A DNA stretch of 64,000 nt from Polaribacter sp. HaHaR_3_91 (GTDB taxonomy: Bacteria > Bacteroidota > Bacteroidia > Flavobacteriales > Flavobacteriaceae). Under the pieces are notes generated by a model. The model searched no databases and was not told where the DNA came from. It saw nothing but the letters and a program-made list of their open reading frames with translations. The translations under genes were made by a program, and so were the position numbers. The DNA is taken from assembly GCF_019278525.1 (NCBI RefSeq), contig NZ_CP058986.1, positions 2,266,001-2,330,000 of the forward strand, written 5' to 3'. Below are positions 49,468-58,662 of this stretch, in pieces; position 1 is the stretch's first letter; each line of letters begins with the position of its first letter.

Positions 49468-51789
49468 TTAACCAATCACTTTTAATTTGGCAAATTGAAG
49501 TAATAATTTCTTTTTACCAACAGTACCAAATTTAATTTCTGCCTTTTTATTTGGTCCATTTCCTTCTAATCCAATTACCTCTCCTGTTCCAAATCTATTG
49601 TGTTCTACAAAATTACCCACAACAATATTACCATCAAATAAATTGGGTTTTGAGGTTGCTTGAGATACCTTTTTTAGGTTTTTAGGAATAATAATCTCTT
49701 TTTTCTTCACCAAATCACGTTCCATTTTTTTACGCTGAATCGGTTTTTGAAAACGAATTCCTTTTGGAGCATCATCAAAAATACTTTTATCAACAAAGTT
49801 ATTGATTGCTGGATTGGTACTTTTTGGAGTGATGTAATTTAGATACTGATCATCTATTTCCTCTAAAAATCTACTAGGTTCTGCATCTACCAATTTCCCC
49901 CATCTGTAACGGGTTTGCGCATAACTTAAATAAGCTACTTTTTCTGCCCTTGTTATAGCTACGTAAAACAACCTGCGCTCTTCCTCTAATTCACTTCGCG
50001 TATTCATACTCATTGCAGAGGGAAATAAAGATTCCTCTAATCCAACAACATACACATACATATACTCCAATCCTTTAGACTGGTGGATAGTCATTAAAGA
50101 AACAGATGGTTTGTCATCTTCTTTTTTAGCATCAAAATCTGTTGCCAACGCCACATCTTCTAAAAAAGTAGTTAAAGAAGTATCGCCTCCTTCTTCAATT
50201 TTATCGGTAATAAAATCTTTAATTCCGTTTAAAAGTTCTTGAACGTTTTCTACTTTACTAACTGCTTCTGGCGTTCCGTCTTTTTCTAAATCTTTTATTA
50301 ATTGTGCCTTTTTTACAACAGTTTCCGCAATTTCGAATGCATTTTTTGTTTGCGATTCTACTTGCAAACTTTGCATCATCGTCATAAAATTACGAAGCTT
50401 ATTTTTAGTACCCGTATTTATTTTTAAATCTATTTTGTCAATATATTTAATAATATCGAAAATAGATTTTTTATAATGATTTGCAGCTATTGTTAACCTA
50501 TCTATGGTTGTTGCACCAATTCCTCTTGCTGGATAATTGATAATTCTTTTTAACGCTTCTTCATCATTTGGGTTGATTAAAATACGTAAATAAGACAAGA
50601 TGTCTTTAATTTCTTTCCTTTGATAAAAAGAGATTCCTCCGTAAATTTTGTAATCAATTCCTTTTTTGCGCAACGCATCTTCAATAGCTCTAGATTGTGA
50701 GTTTGTTCTATACAAAACACAAAAATCATCTGGAGTTAATTGATGGTTCATTTGGTTCTCCCAAATGGATTGTGCCACAAAACGGCCCTCTTCTCCGTCG
50801 GAAATAGTACGCATTACATTTATAGCTTCTCCAGGATCATTAGAGGTCCAAACTTCTTTATCTAATTTTGTTTTATTGTTTTCGATAACAGAATTTGCAG
50901 CGTTTACAATATTACTTGTAGAACGGTAATTTTGCTCTAATTTAAAGGTTTTTACATCCGGATAATCTTTCTGAAAATTTAATATATTCTGAATATTTGC
51001 TCCCCTAAAACTATAAATACTCTGAGAATCGTCTCCAACCACACAAATATTCCCGAATTTGTCAGCCAAAGCTCTCACAATAATATATTGAGAATGGTTT
51101 GTATCCTGATACTCATCTACCATTATATATCTAAAACGATCTTGGTATTTTGCCAAAGTTTCTGGAAAACGAGCCAATAACTCATTGGTTCTTAACAACA
51201 AATCATCAAAATCCATTGCACCAGCCTTAAAACATCGGTCTACATAGGCTCTATAGATATTACCAACTTCTGGTCTACTTGCATGTAAATCTGCTTCTTG
51301 TAATTCTGGGTTATTAAAATAGGCTTTAACCGTAATTAAACTATTCTTAAAGGAAGAAATTCGACCTAAAATCTGTTTGGGTTTGTATTGTTCTCTATTT
51401 AAATTCTTCTCTTTAATAATTGCTGATATTAAACGAACAGAATCTTGAGAATCGTAAATTGTAAAATTAGTTGGAAACCCCAATTTGTCTGCTTCGGTAC
51501 GCAAAATTCTAGCAAAAACGGAGTGAAAAGTTCCCATCCATAGGTTTCTAGATTCACTATGACCTACAACACCGGCAATTCTAGCCTTCATTTCTTTGGC
51601 TGCCTTGTTGGTAAATGTAAGTGATAAAATGTTAAAAGAATCTACGCCTTGCTTCATTAAATGCGCAATTCTATAGGTTAATACACGTGTTTTACCAGAA
51701 CCCGCACCAGCAATAATAATCATGGGTCCGTCTTTCTGTAAGACAGCCTGTCTCTGTGGTTCGTTTAAAGAATCTAAATATGTGCTCAA
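49468..51789 (-). CDS. UvrD/PcrA-type DNA helicase
   Basis: A 773-aa superfamily 1A helicase. Walker A is IAGAGSGKTRVL (about 26-37), then motif Ia (LTFTNKAAKEMK), Walker B VDEYQDTN (about 221-228), motif III GDDSQSIYSFRGA, motif IV LEQNYRST, motif V TIHQSKGLEY and motif VI YVAITRAE. The C-terminal Tudor-like domain (about 715-770: FVEHNRFGTGEVIGLEGNG) is that of PcrA/UvrD, which contacts RNA polymerase. It unwinds DNA 3' to 5' in repair and in removing stalled complexes. It is monocistronic and divergent from the SatD operon across 239 bp. Confidence 0.93.
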   Translation of the reverse strand: MSTYLDSLNEPQRQAVLQKDGPMIIIAGAGSGKTRVLTYRIAHLMKQGVDSFNILSLTFTNKAAKEMKARIAGVVGHSESRNLWMGTFHSVFARILRTEADKLGFPTNFTIYDSQDSVRLISAIIKEKNLNREQYKPKQILGRISSFKNSLITVKAYFNNPELQEADLHASRPEVGNIYRAYVDRCFKAGAMDFDDLLLRTNELLARFPETLAKYQDRFRYIMVDEYQDTNHSQYIIVRALADKFGNICVVGDDSQSIYSFRGANIQNILNFQKDYPDVKTFKLEQNYRSTSNIVNAANSVIENNKTKLDKEVWTSNDPGEAINVMRTISDGEEGRFVAQSIWENQMNHQLTPDDFCVLYRTNSQSRAIEDALRKKGIDYKIYGGISFYQRKEIKDILSYLRILINPNDEEALKRIINYPARGIGATTIDRLTIAANHYKKSIFDIIKYIDKIDLKINTGTKNKLRNFMTMMQSLQVESQTKNAFEIAETVVKKAQLIKDLEKDGTPEAVSKVENVQELLNGIKDFITDKIEEGGDTSLTTFLEDVALATDFDAKKEDDKPSVSLMTIHQSKGLEYMYVYVVGLEESLFPSAMSMNTRSELEEERRLFYVAITRAEKVAYLSYAQTRYRWGKLVDAEPSRFLEEIDDQYLNYITPKSTNPAINNFVDKSIFDDAPKGIRFQKPIQRKKMERDLVKKKEIIIPKNLKKVSQATSKPNLFDGNIVVGNFVEHNRFGTGEVIGLEGNGPNKKAEIKFGTVGKKKLLLQFAKLKVIG

Positions 51790-51898
51790 TGGTTTATTTT
51801 AAAGGAATTTGAAAGCGTGAAATTAACCAAACTATTCGTTTCTATAAAAGAAGATGAATACTATTTATTCACAATTTTTACATAAGAAAACCTAAACA

Positions 51899-51974
51899 TA
51901 TCTGCTTAAGAGCAGATAAACACAAATATCTGCCTATAGACAGATAATTTAAAATATCTGCTTGCAGACAGATA
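51899..51974. promoter_or_regulatory. Three 20-bp dyads, TATCTG-N8-CAGATA, at exact 28-bp period
   Basis: Copies lie at 51899-51918, 51927-51946 and 51955-51974. All keep TATCTGC at the start and CAGATA at the end, each dyad is separated by 8 bp, and start-to-start distance is exactly 28 bp both times. The last dyad ends 54 bp before the satD-like ATG at 52029. Three evenly phased operators suggest cooperative binding, most simply by the HTH domain of the SatD-like protein itself. Confidence 0.75.
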
Positions 51975-52028
51975 ATATTGTTGTTTAGCTTAATAATTGA
52001 TATATTAGCTAAAAATTAAGATTTACAA

Positions 52029-52643
52029 ATGACTAGTATTTTAACAGGCGACATCATCAATTCTAGAAAAAAGGATGATAATTTTTGGTTAGAAACGCTA
52101 AAAGAGGCGTTAAGTACTTTTGGTGACTCTCCAAAATTTTGGCAGATTTACAGAGGAGATAGCTTTCAATTAGAAATAGAAAACTGTGAAAATGCTTTTT
52201 ATGCAGCTTTAAAGTTGAAATCTCATTTAAAATCTACAGTAGATATAGATGTTAGAATTGGAATTGGAATCGGAGAAAAAGAATTTAATACTCCAGAAAT
52301 TACAGCGTCTAACGGTGAAGCTTTTATAAATTCTGGTTATGCGTTTGACACTTATTTAAAGAAACAAACCATTGCCATAAAAACACCTTGGCAAGAAGTT
52401 GATGCAGAACTAAATATAGCTTTTGATTTAGCTTTATTAACCATGGATTCTTGGACAAAAAACTCTGCAGAAGTATTTAAAATATCCTTAGAATCAGAAA
52501 ACAGTACGCAAAATGAAATTGCAGCTATTTTAGGAATTACACAAGGACGGGTTAGCGAACGCCAAAAACGTGCTGGTTTTGAACCTATTATGAAACTAGA
52601 AAAACGTTTTAGAAAAATTATCAATCAAAAAACACATTTATAA
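52029..52643 (+). CDS. SatD family protein with C-terminal HTH
   Basis: A 204-aa SatD-like protein. The N-terminal part starts MTSILTGDIINSRK and continues with IYRGDSFQLEI and DVRIGIGIGEKEF, a pattern like nucleotide-cyclase/GGDEF-type folds. The C-terminal HTH (about 158-190: STQNEIAAILGITQGRVSERQKRAGF) resembles sigma-70 region 4 and should bind DNA. It heads an operon with a DUF3307 membrane protein (1-bp gap) and a small membrane protein. Three dyads upstream are likely operators. The pair SatD-DUF3307 recurs in bacteria, but its function is not known to me. Confidence 0.82.
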   Translation: MTSILTGDIINSRKKDDNFWLETLKEALSTFGDSPKFWQIYRGDSFQLEIENCENAFYAALKLKSHLKSTVDIDVRIGIGIGEKEFNTPEITASNGEAFINSGYAFDTYLKKQTIAIKTPWQEVDAELNIAFDLALLTMDSWTKNSAEVFKISLESENSTQNEIAAILGITQGRVSERQKRAGFEPIMKLEKRFRKIINQKTHL

Positions 52644-52644
52644 A

Positions 52645-53364
52645 ATGCTCTTATTGTTAAAATTTTTGTTAGCTCATATTTTAGGAGATTTTGTTTTTCA
52701 ACCAGAAAAATGGGTTGAAAATAAAGAAAAAAAGAAAGTGAAATCGGTAAATTTATATTATCACATTGCGCTTCATGCCCTATTTTTAGCGTTAGTCATT
52801 CAATTTAATTTAAAAGAATATTGGCTTGCTTTTTTGTTAATTATAGCATCTCATTATGGTATAGACCTATTAAAACTCTATCTTCAAAAAAAGAAAACAA
52901 AACGGATTTGGTTTTTTATAGATCAAGTTTTGCATCTTATCGTACTAGCGTTTGCGACTTCTTTTTATGTGAATTTTTCTTTATCAACTGAAAACTTAAT
53001 AACAGATCAACTCTTATTACTGATTATCTTTTTACTGTTGGTTATTTTTGTTTCTGCAATTATCATCAAAATAATAATTACACAATGGAACCCTGAAAGT
53101 AAAAAAGAAAACGATGATTCTCTTGCAAAAGCAGGTCGCTATATAGGAATTCTAGAACGTTTATTTGTTTTTACCTTTGTAATTACCAATCATTGGGAAG
53201 CAATCGGTTTTCTATTAGCAGCAAAATCTGTTTTTAGATTTGGAGATTTAACATCATCAAAAGACAGAAAATTAACCGAATATATTTTAATTGGTACTTT
53301 ATTAAGTTTTGGTATTGCTATCTTTTTAGGAGTACTATATTTGTACACTTTAAAATTCATCTAA
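52645..53364 (+). CDS. DUF3307 membrane protein
   Basis: A 239-aa integral membrane protein with about six hydrophobic spans. The family signature is the first helix LLLKFLLAHILGDFVFQPEKWVENK (by region) with the HxLGDF motif, then YHIALHALFLAL and ASHYGIDLLKLY with conserved His/Asp near the membrane, and a second His in FIDQVLHLIVL. Conserved His and Asp residues facing the membrane could hold a metal or form an active site; unknown. It follows the SatD-like gene by 1 bp, an association seen in other genomes, so the two proteins likely work together. Confidence 0.82.
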   Translation: MLLLLKFLLAHILGDFVFQPEKWVENKEKKKVKSVNLYYHIALHALFLALVIQFNLKEYWLAFLLIIASHYGIDLLKLYLQKKKTKRIWFFIDQVLHLIVLAFATSFYVNFSLSTENLITDQLLLLIIFLLLVIFVSAIIIKIIITQWNPESKKENDDSLAKAGRYIGILERLFVFTFVITNHWEAIGFLLAAKSVFRFGDLTSSKDRKLTEYILIGTLLSFGIAIFLGVLYLYTLKFI

Positions 53365-53367
53365 TTT

Positions 53368-53880
53368 ATGGAAGATAAACTAATAGAAAGTATTGCTTAT
53401 ATTCTACCCGCTGCTGTTACCGGTTTCGTTGCTTATTATATTTTTAACAGATTAATCATAAAGCTAAGTTCTGATGAAAAAATAGCGCTATTATCTCAAA
53501 GAAAAAAAGAAGCTTTACCAATAAAATTACAGGCTTACGAAAGAATGTTGTTGTTTTGTGAGCGCATTAACCCTGTTAAAATGTTGGTAAGAATTAAACC
53601 AATTACAGAAGATACACAAGATTATTTGCAATTGTTGATTGCAAATATAGATCAAGAGTTTGAACATAATTTAGTACAGCAAATGTACATTACAGACGAT
53701 TCTTGGACAGCAGTTGTGGCTACAAAAAATACCATTATTAATAAATTAAGACAAGTTGCAGAAACTGCAAAAACTGCTAATGAATTGCGCGAAAACGTGA
53801 TTATCGATTACTCTAAAACATTACCTCCAACAGATACTGTTATAAGTATTATTAAAAATGAAGTAAAAAAGTTATTATAA
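53368..53880 (+). CDS. Hypothetical protein with one N-terminal membrane helix
   Basis: A 170-aa protein. One membrane helix lies at about residues 8-26 (IAYILPAAVTGFVAYYIF), followed by a cytosolic helical domain that starts KLSSDEKIALLSQRKKEALPIKLQAYERML and contains a weak amphipathic pattern to the C-terminus. I recognise it only as a conserved flavobacterial protein with no assigned function. It is the third gene of the SatD-like operon, 3 bp after the DUF3307 gene, and is followed by a perfect terminator. Confidence 0.75.
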   Translation: MEDKLIESIAYILPAAVTGFVAYYIFNRLIIKLSSDEKIALLSQRKKEALPIKLQAYERMLLFCERINPVKMLVRIKPITEDTQDYLQLLIANIDQEFEHNLVQQMYITDDSWTAVVATKNTIINKLRQVAETAKTANELRENVIIDYSKTLPPTDTVISIIKNEVKKLL

Positions 53881-53882
53881 AA

Positions 53883-53913
53883 AAGAAGACCATCTAAAAT
53901 AGATGGTCTTCTT
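53883..53913 (+). terminator. Terminator after the SatD-like operon
   Basis: AAGAAGACCATCTA pairs perfectly with TAGATGGTCTTCTT around a 3-base loop, 2 bp after the operon's last stop. It also lies 32 bp past the 3' end of the convergent btuB-like gene, so it may serve both. Confidence 0.9.
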
Positions 53914-53944
53914 CCTCTTTTCGAAAATAGCAAATTTCCCTATA

Positions 53945-55882
53945 TTAAAACTGAAGTCTTACTCCTAATTTAAAGTTTCTACCACGTGTAGAAAACCCTA
54001 AAATATCATCATAATCTTCGTTTAAAATATTTGTAACTCCACCAAATAAAGTTACAGTGTCTCCTAATAATTTATAATTAGCAGCAAAATCTAATACTTG
54101 ATAACTCTCTAAAGTAACATCTTCTCCAGCGGTTCCAAAAGAACCATATCTATCATAAATACTTCTATCTCCTACATTTTTATAAGTAATATTGAAGAAT
54201 GTATTTTTTAAAACATCCACATCTAAACCTGCTACAAATTTATTTGCAGGAATATAATCGTTAAAATCTTCTGTTTTATCTTTATCTACATACGTATAAG
54301 AAGCGTTAACAGTTAAGAAATTAACAGGTGTAATATTGGTATTTATTTCAAAACCATTTGCATCTGAAGAACCATTACCGTATTTGTAAGTAGCATTATC
54401 ATAAATAATTGCATCTTCTTCTTTTCTATTAAAATAAACCACATCAAACTGAAGCCAATCTTTATAATTTACATCAAAACCTGCTTCAAAAGTTTCATTA
54501 GATTCTGGTTTTAAATCTAAATTACCAGAAAAACCATCATATAATTGATACAAACTTGGTGTAATAAAAGCCGTACTATAAGAGGTTAATAACTTAATAG
54601 TAGCATTTTCATTCTTTAAAACTGAGTACGCAAGATTTCCGTCATAAACTGCATGATTACCATATACATTATGAATATTTAATCGTCCACCTACATTGGC
54701 ACTTAAACCAAAATCTGTTATATACACTACACTTGCATAAGGATCTACAGTATTAAAGTTTGCAATTCCTTTTTCAATTTCGGCAAAAGGAGTAACTGTA
54801 TTATTACTATGAATTTGGTAATTTAAACCCGTAATTAATTGAATTTTACCATCCTTAAAATCATATCTATTTACTAAATCTAAATTTACACTTCTACCAA
54901 CAAACTCGTAGCTATCTAAAGTACCACCATAAGAATTGAATTGCTCTAAATTTCTTTCTACCACATTTGCAGAGGCTAATAAGTAAACTTCTCCTTTATT
55001 ATAAGTGTATTTTGGTTTTACACCAACTCTAAACTGCTCTTGATCTCCAGTATTTGCATCACTATCAGAAAAAGCCCCTGCGTCAAAATCATAATCAAAA
55101 TTATCATAATTTAAGAAAGTCTCTATAGAAAACTTATCATTTACCGCATAACCTAATTTTAACAACGCATTTTTACTGTAAAAACTATCATTTTCATAAA
55201 CAGCATTTGTTTTACTTTTTGCAGCAGACATTCCGTCTGTTCCAGTAATACTAAAAGAACCTAAGAAATTAAGTTTTCCTAAAGTACCGTTTAAACTTAC
55301 ATTCTGGTTATTGTCAGACAATCCGCTTTCTTTAACATTTGCGGTATTATTTGTACCAACACTTGTTTCAAAAGAACCAGAAATTTTATCTGCTGATGCT
55401 TTCTTTAAAACAACATTAATAACTGCAGTAGCTGCTCCAGAACCGTACAATGTAGATGATGCTCCTTTTAAAATTTCAATAGATTCTATTTGACTAACGG
55501 CTAATAAACGTAAATCGAATTGTTGATTAATTGCAGATTGATCTGTAACTGGCACACCATCAATTAGAACCAAAAATTGTCTATTTCTTCCTCCTCTAAT
55601 ATTAATACTTCTTGGTTCAGATGCATTAGAATTTACACCTCTAACATCAATACCAACAACATTATTTAGAATTTCAATAACATTTTTACCAGCATTTTGT
55701 TGCAATTCTTTTTGAGTAATTTTCTGAATTACCTTACCAGTATTCTCTTTTTTTAGATTGAATTTTGTTGCTGTAACAACAACTTCATCTAAAGCTTCTA
55801 CTTTTTCTTTTTGCTGTGCAAAAAGATTTGTGCTAGCAAAACTATATGCCAAAACACCAACAATTAATAATTGTTTTTTCAT
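53945..55882 (-). CDS. btuB: TonB-dependent receptor, BtuB-like cobalamin transporter
   Basis: A 645-aa outer-membrane receptor. Signal peptide MKKQLLIVGVLAYSFASTNLFAQ; a TonB-box-like LDEVVVTATK; plug domain with IEILNNVVGIDVRGVN, RSINIRGGRNRQFLVLIDGVPV and IESIEILKGASSTLYGSGA; then the 22-strand barrel ending NFKLGVRLQF with a terminal Phe. The substrate is inferred from the cobalamin riboswitch upstream, and from length and plug similarity to BtuB. It probably supplies vitamin B12 to the periplasmic binding protein at 57381, which is encoded on the other strand. Confidence 0.92.
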   Translation of the reverse strand: MKKQLLIVGVLAYSFASTNLFAQQKEKVEALDEVVVTATKFNLKKENTGKVIQKITQKELQQNAGKNVIEILNNVVGIDVRGVNSNASEPRSINIRGGRNRQFLVLIDGVPVTDQSAINQQFDLRLLAVSQIESIEILKGASSTLYGSGAATAVINVVLKKASADKISGSFETSVGTNNTANVKESGLSDNNQNVSLNGTLGKLNFLGSFSITGTDGMSAAKSKTNAVYENDSFYSKNALLKLGYAVNDKFSIETFLNYDNFDYDFDAGAFSDSDANTGDQEQFRVGVKPKYTYNKGEVYLLASANVVERNLEQFNSYGGTLDSYEFVGRSVNLDLVNRYDFKDGKIQLITGLNYQIHSNNTVTPFAEIEKGIANFNTVDPYASVVYITDFGLSANVGGRLNIHNVYGNHAVYDGNLAYSVLKNENATIKLLTSYSTAFITPSLYQLYDGFSGNLDLKPESNETFEAGFDVNYKDWLQFDVVYFNRKEEDAIIYDNATYKYGNGSSDANGFEINTNITPVNFLTVNASYTYVDKDKTEDFNDYIPANKFVAGLDVDVLKNTFFNITYKNVGDRSIYDRYGSFGTAGEDVTLESYQVLDFAANYKLLGDTVTLFGGVTNILNEDYDDILGFSTRGRNFKLGVRLQF

Positions 55883-55937
55883 TTTTAATGATTTAATTTA
55901 AGTCTTCTCCTTTTACAAGAAAACAATAATGTTTCAC

Positions 55938-55954
55938 TCCTTGTTAAACAAGGA
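55938..55954 (-). promoter_or_regulatory. Hairpin in the riboswitch expression platform
   Basis: TCCTTGT and ACAAGGA form a 7-bp stem with a 3-base loop between the riboswitch aptamer and the btuB start. It may be part of the switch that controls translation or termination. Confidence 0.45.
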
Positions 55955-56029
55955 ATCTAAATAAATCAGGTAAATTTGTGTACAAAATAGAATTAGTACA
56001 TAAACCTTTATCCCGAAAGTTTTAAACTC

Positions 56030-56262
56030 GTGATTTATGGCAGGTTTCCTGACTCGTTTTATGTTATTATACCTTCCCAACAAAAAAATGTCAGTGGTAA
56101 AAGAATTAATAACATCCTCTAAAGAGGGACTAAATGATGCTAAAAATAAACTCAGCACAAACTTAGTATAAACTTACAGTTGCGGGAACAGCTCTGGATT
56201 TTAACCAGATTCCCTTTTAATTCGATGCAAATTATCTCTACATCAAAACCAAAATCTTTGCA
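56030..56262 (-). promoter_or_regulatory. Cobalamin riboswitch
   Basis: Read on the minus strand, the core shows GGGAATCTGGTTAAAATCCAG, then GCTGTTCCCGCAACTGTAA, and later the B12 box AGTCAGGAAACCTGCC. These are the conserved pieces of adenosylcobalamin aptamers, in the right order. It lies upstream of the btuB-like gene, and the 5' end overlaps no gene. Boundaries are approximate. High cobalamin should reduce expression of the receptor. Confidence 0.92.
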
Positions 56263-56343
56263 AATATATATGCATTCTTATGAACAATCTAATTAATTCG
56301 TTTCCAAATTTTATACCTTTAAGGATTGATAATTTTGATAGAA

Positions 56344-57381
56344 ATGAGAATAGAAAATGAATTAAAGTTAGGTTTTAAAGATGTAATGATTCGTCCAAAA
56401 CGATCTACACTAAAATCGAGATCACAAGTAAGTTTAGAAAGAGAGTTTACTTTTTTACACAGCGATGTTGTCTGGAAAGGAATTCCTATAATGGCTGCAA
56501 ACATGGACACTGTTGGTACTTTTGAAATGGCAAAAGCACTTGCAAAACACGGACTTTTCACCGCAATTCATAAACATTATTCTATAGAAGAATGGAGAGA
56601 ATTTGCAGCAAAAGCTGATGAAAAAACTTTAAATAATATTGCCGTTAGTACAGGGACAGGAAAAGATGATTCTGAAAAAGTAAAACAAATTTTATCCGAA
56701 TTTCCGAAAATAAACTTTATTTGTGTTGATGTTGCCAATGGCTACTCGGAACATTTTGTAAATTTTGTTCAGAAAATGCGTAAAGCCCATCCTAACAAAG
56801 TAATTATTGCAGGTAATGTAGTCACTGGAGAAATGGTTGAAGAATTATTATTAGCTGGTGCAGATATTATAAAAGTAGGTATTGGTCCGGGATCGGTTTG
56901 CACAACTCGTGTAAAAACTGGAGTTGGTTATCCGCAACTTTCTGCTATTATAGAATGTGCAGATGCAGCGCATGGTATGGGTGGACAAATTATTTCTGAT
57001 GGAGGTTGTAAAATTCCTGGAGACCTTTCTAAAGCTTTTGGTGGTAGTGCAGATTTTGTAATGCTAGGCGGCATGCTTGCTGGACATGAAGAAAGTGGTG
57101 GTGAATTGATTGAAAAAAATGGAGAAAAATTTAAAGCTTTTTACGGAATGAGTTCTACAACAGCCATGAATAAACATGTTGGTGGTGTTGCAAATTATAG
57201 AGCTTCCGAAGGAAAAACGGTTGAAGTTCCTTACAGAGGAAATGTAGACGATACTATTATAGATATTTTAGGCGGAATTAGATCTACATGTACCTATGTT
57301 GGTGCAAGTAGGTTAAAAGAATTGACCAAAAGAACTACTTTTATTAGAGTTCAAGAGCAAGAAAATCAAGTATATTCATAA
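56344..57381 (+). CDS. guaC: GMP reductase
   Basis: The start at 56344 (345 aa) matches the family N-terminus [21 protein letters not shown]; a TTG at 56326 in the same frame is rejected. The IMPDH/GMPR TIM barrel is complete: [13 protein letters not shown] (about 44-56), the catalytic cysteine loop [20 protein letters not shown] (about 180-199), [15 protein letters not shown] and [11 protein letters not shown]. It turns GMP into IMP with NADPH. Its stop overlaps the btuF-like start by one base, an unexpected pairing with a cobalamin gene. Confidence 0.93.
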   Translation: MRIENELKLGFKDVMIRPKRSTLKSRSQVSLEREFTFLHSDVVWKGIPIMAANMDTVGTFEMAKALAKHGLFTAIHKHYSIEEWREFAAKADEKTLNNIAVSTGTGKDDSEKVKQILSEFPKINFICVDVANGYSEHFVNFVQKMRKAHPNKVIIAGNVVTGEMVEELLLAGADIIKVGIGPGSVCTTRVKTGVGYPQLSAIIECADAAHGMGGQIISDGGCKIPGDLSKAFGGSADFVMLGGMLAGHEESGGELIEKNGEKFKAFYGMSSTTAMNKHVGGVANYRASEGKTVEVPYRGNVDDTIIDILGGIRSTCTYVGASRLKELTKRTTFIRVQEQENQVYS

Positions 57382-58511
57382 TGAAAAACATAAATTTAAT
57401 TCCTGTTTTATTATTTTTGTTGATGACCGTTTCTTGTAAAAAAGAAGCTGTTAAAGTTGATAATCATACACAAGTAAAAAGTAGTATTAAGTACGCAAAG
57501 GGATTTGATATTGTAGAAGATAATGGCGCTAAAAAGTTAGTTATAAAATCTGCCTATCAGAACTCTAAAGAAGTTACTGAATATATTATTAAAAATAAAT
57601 CAGAAAATAATACACCTTTAGAAAACACCATCTCTACTCCTATTCAAAAAATTGTAGTTACTTCTACAACACATATCCCTATGGTTGAGTTGTTAAACGA
57701 AGAAACTTCAATTATCGGTTTTCCTTATGCTAAATATGTATCTTCAGAAAAAACAAGACAGTTAATTGATGCAGGAAAAATAAAAGAAATAGGAAAAGAA
57801 ACCTCTTTAAATACTGAAATACTATTAGACTTACAGCCAGAATTAGTGGTTGGTTATAGTGTTACTTCTGCAGATAAAAGCTTAACAACTATACAGAAAG
57901 CAGGAATAAATGTAATTTATAATGGAGATTGGTTAGAAGAAACTCCTTTAGGAAGAGCAGAATGGATTAAATTTTTTGGTGTTCTTTTTGATAAAGAAAA
58001 ACAAGCTGATAGTATTTTTAAAGTAATTGAAAGTAATTATTTAGCAGCAAAACAAATCGCACTAAAATCAACAAAAAAACCAACCATTTTGTCTGGTGCA
58101 ATCATGAGTAAAGATATTTGGAATTTACCTGCAGGAGAAAGTTTTGTGGCACAATTTATAAATGACGCAAACCTTAATTACTTATGGAAAGACACAAAAG
58201 GAAAAGGAAGTTTGTCTCTAAGTTTTGAAAGTATTTTTGATAAAGGTCAGAATGCTGAATATTGGATTTCTCCTGGATTTTTTTCTACCAAAGAGCAATT
58301 ATTACAAAGCAATAAAATTTATGCTGAATTTGATGCTTTTAAAAATGATAAAGTTTATACATCTACAATCAAGAAAGGAAAAACGGGCGGAATTATATAT
58401 TATGAATTAGCTGCTACGAGACCTGATTTAGTTTTAAAAGATTTTATTAAAATTACAAATCCAGATTTATTGCCCGATTATAAAATGACATTTTTTGAGA
58501 AAATGAAATAA
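57381..58511 (+). CDS. Periplasmic cobalamin/iron-chelate binding lipoprotein (BtuF-like)
   Basis: A 376-aa lipoprotein (lipobox TVSC, Cys19) of the helical-backbone metal-receptor/BtuF-FepB class: VTSTTHIPMVELLNEETSIIGFP (about 92-114, by region), LDLQPELVVGYS (about 150-161), the long spacer helix and AGESFVAQFINDANLNYLW (about 250-268). It should bind a substrate such as cobalamin in the periplasm and present it to an ABC importer. No permease or ATPase is next to it. The neighbouring riboswitch-controlled BtuB-like receptor suggests cobalamin. It overlaps guaC by 1 bp. Confidence 0.85.
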   Translation: MKNINLIPVLLFLLMTVSCKKEAVKVDNHTQVKSSIKYAKGFDIVEDNGAKKLVIKSAYQNSKEVTEYIIKNKSENNTPLENTISTPIQKIVVTSTTHIPMVELLNEETSIIGFPYAKYVSSEKTRQLIDAGKIKEIGKETSLNTEILLDLQPELVVGYSVTSADKSLTTIQKAGINVIYNGDWLEETPLGRAEWIKFFGVLFDKEKQADSIFKVIESNYLAAKQIALKSTKKPTILSGAIMSKDIWNLPAGESFVAQFINDANLNYLWKDTKGKGSLSLSFESIFDKGQNAEYWISPGFFSTKEQLLQSNKIYAEFDAFKNDKVYTSTIKKGKTGGIIYYELAATRPDLVLKDFIKITNPDLLPDYKMTFFEKMK

Positions 58512-58514
58512 AAA

Positions 58515-58546
58515 AAAGACCTTCAATATTTCTATTGGAGGTCTTT
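58515..58546 (+). terminator. Terminator after guaC-btuF
   Basis: AAAGACCTTCAATA pairs with TATTGGAGGTCTTT (one G-T pair) directly after the stop codon at 58511. Confidence 0.88.
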
Positions 58547-58662
58547 ACTATTAAAATTATTGGGGGTAATTTTATATTTCAAATTTACTATATATATTAA
58601 GTAATTCTATTTATTTTACGGGTAGTATTGGGGTAGTATTTGGGTGGTTTTAACTAAAAGCC

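Noticed and set aside
51899..51974. CRISPR-like array (three repeats at even spacing)
   Set aside because: The 20-bp units are dyads separated by only 8 bp, there are three of them, and no cas gene is near. Operators before the SatD-like gene explain them better.
56326..56343. TTG start for guaC giving six extra residues
   Set aside because: The GuaC family begins at the MRIE...LKLGFKDV sequence encoded from the ATG at 56344.
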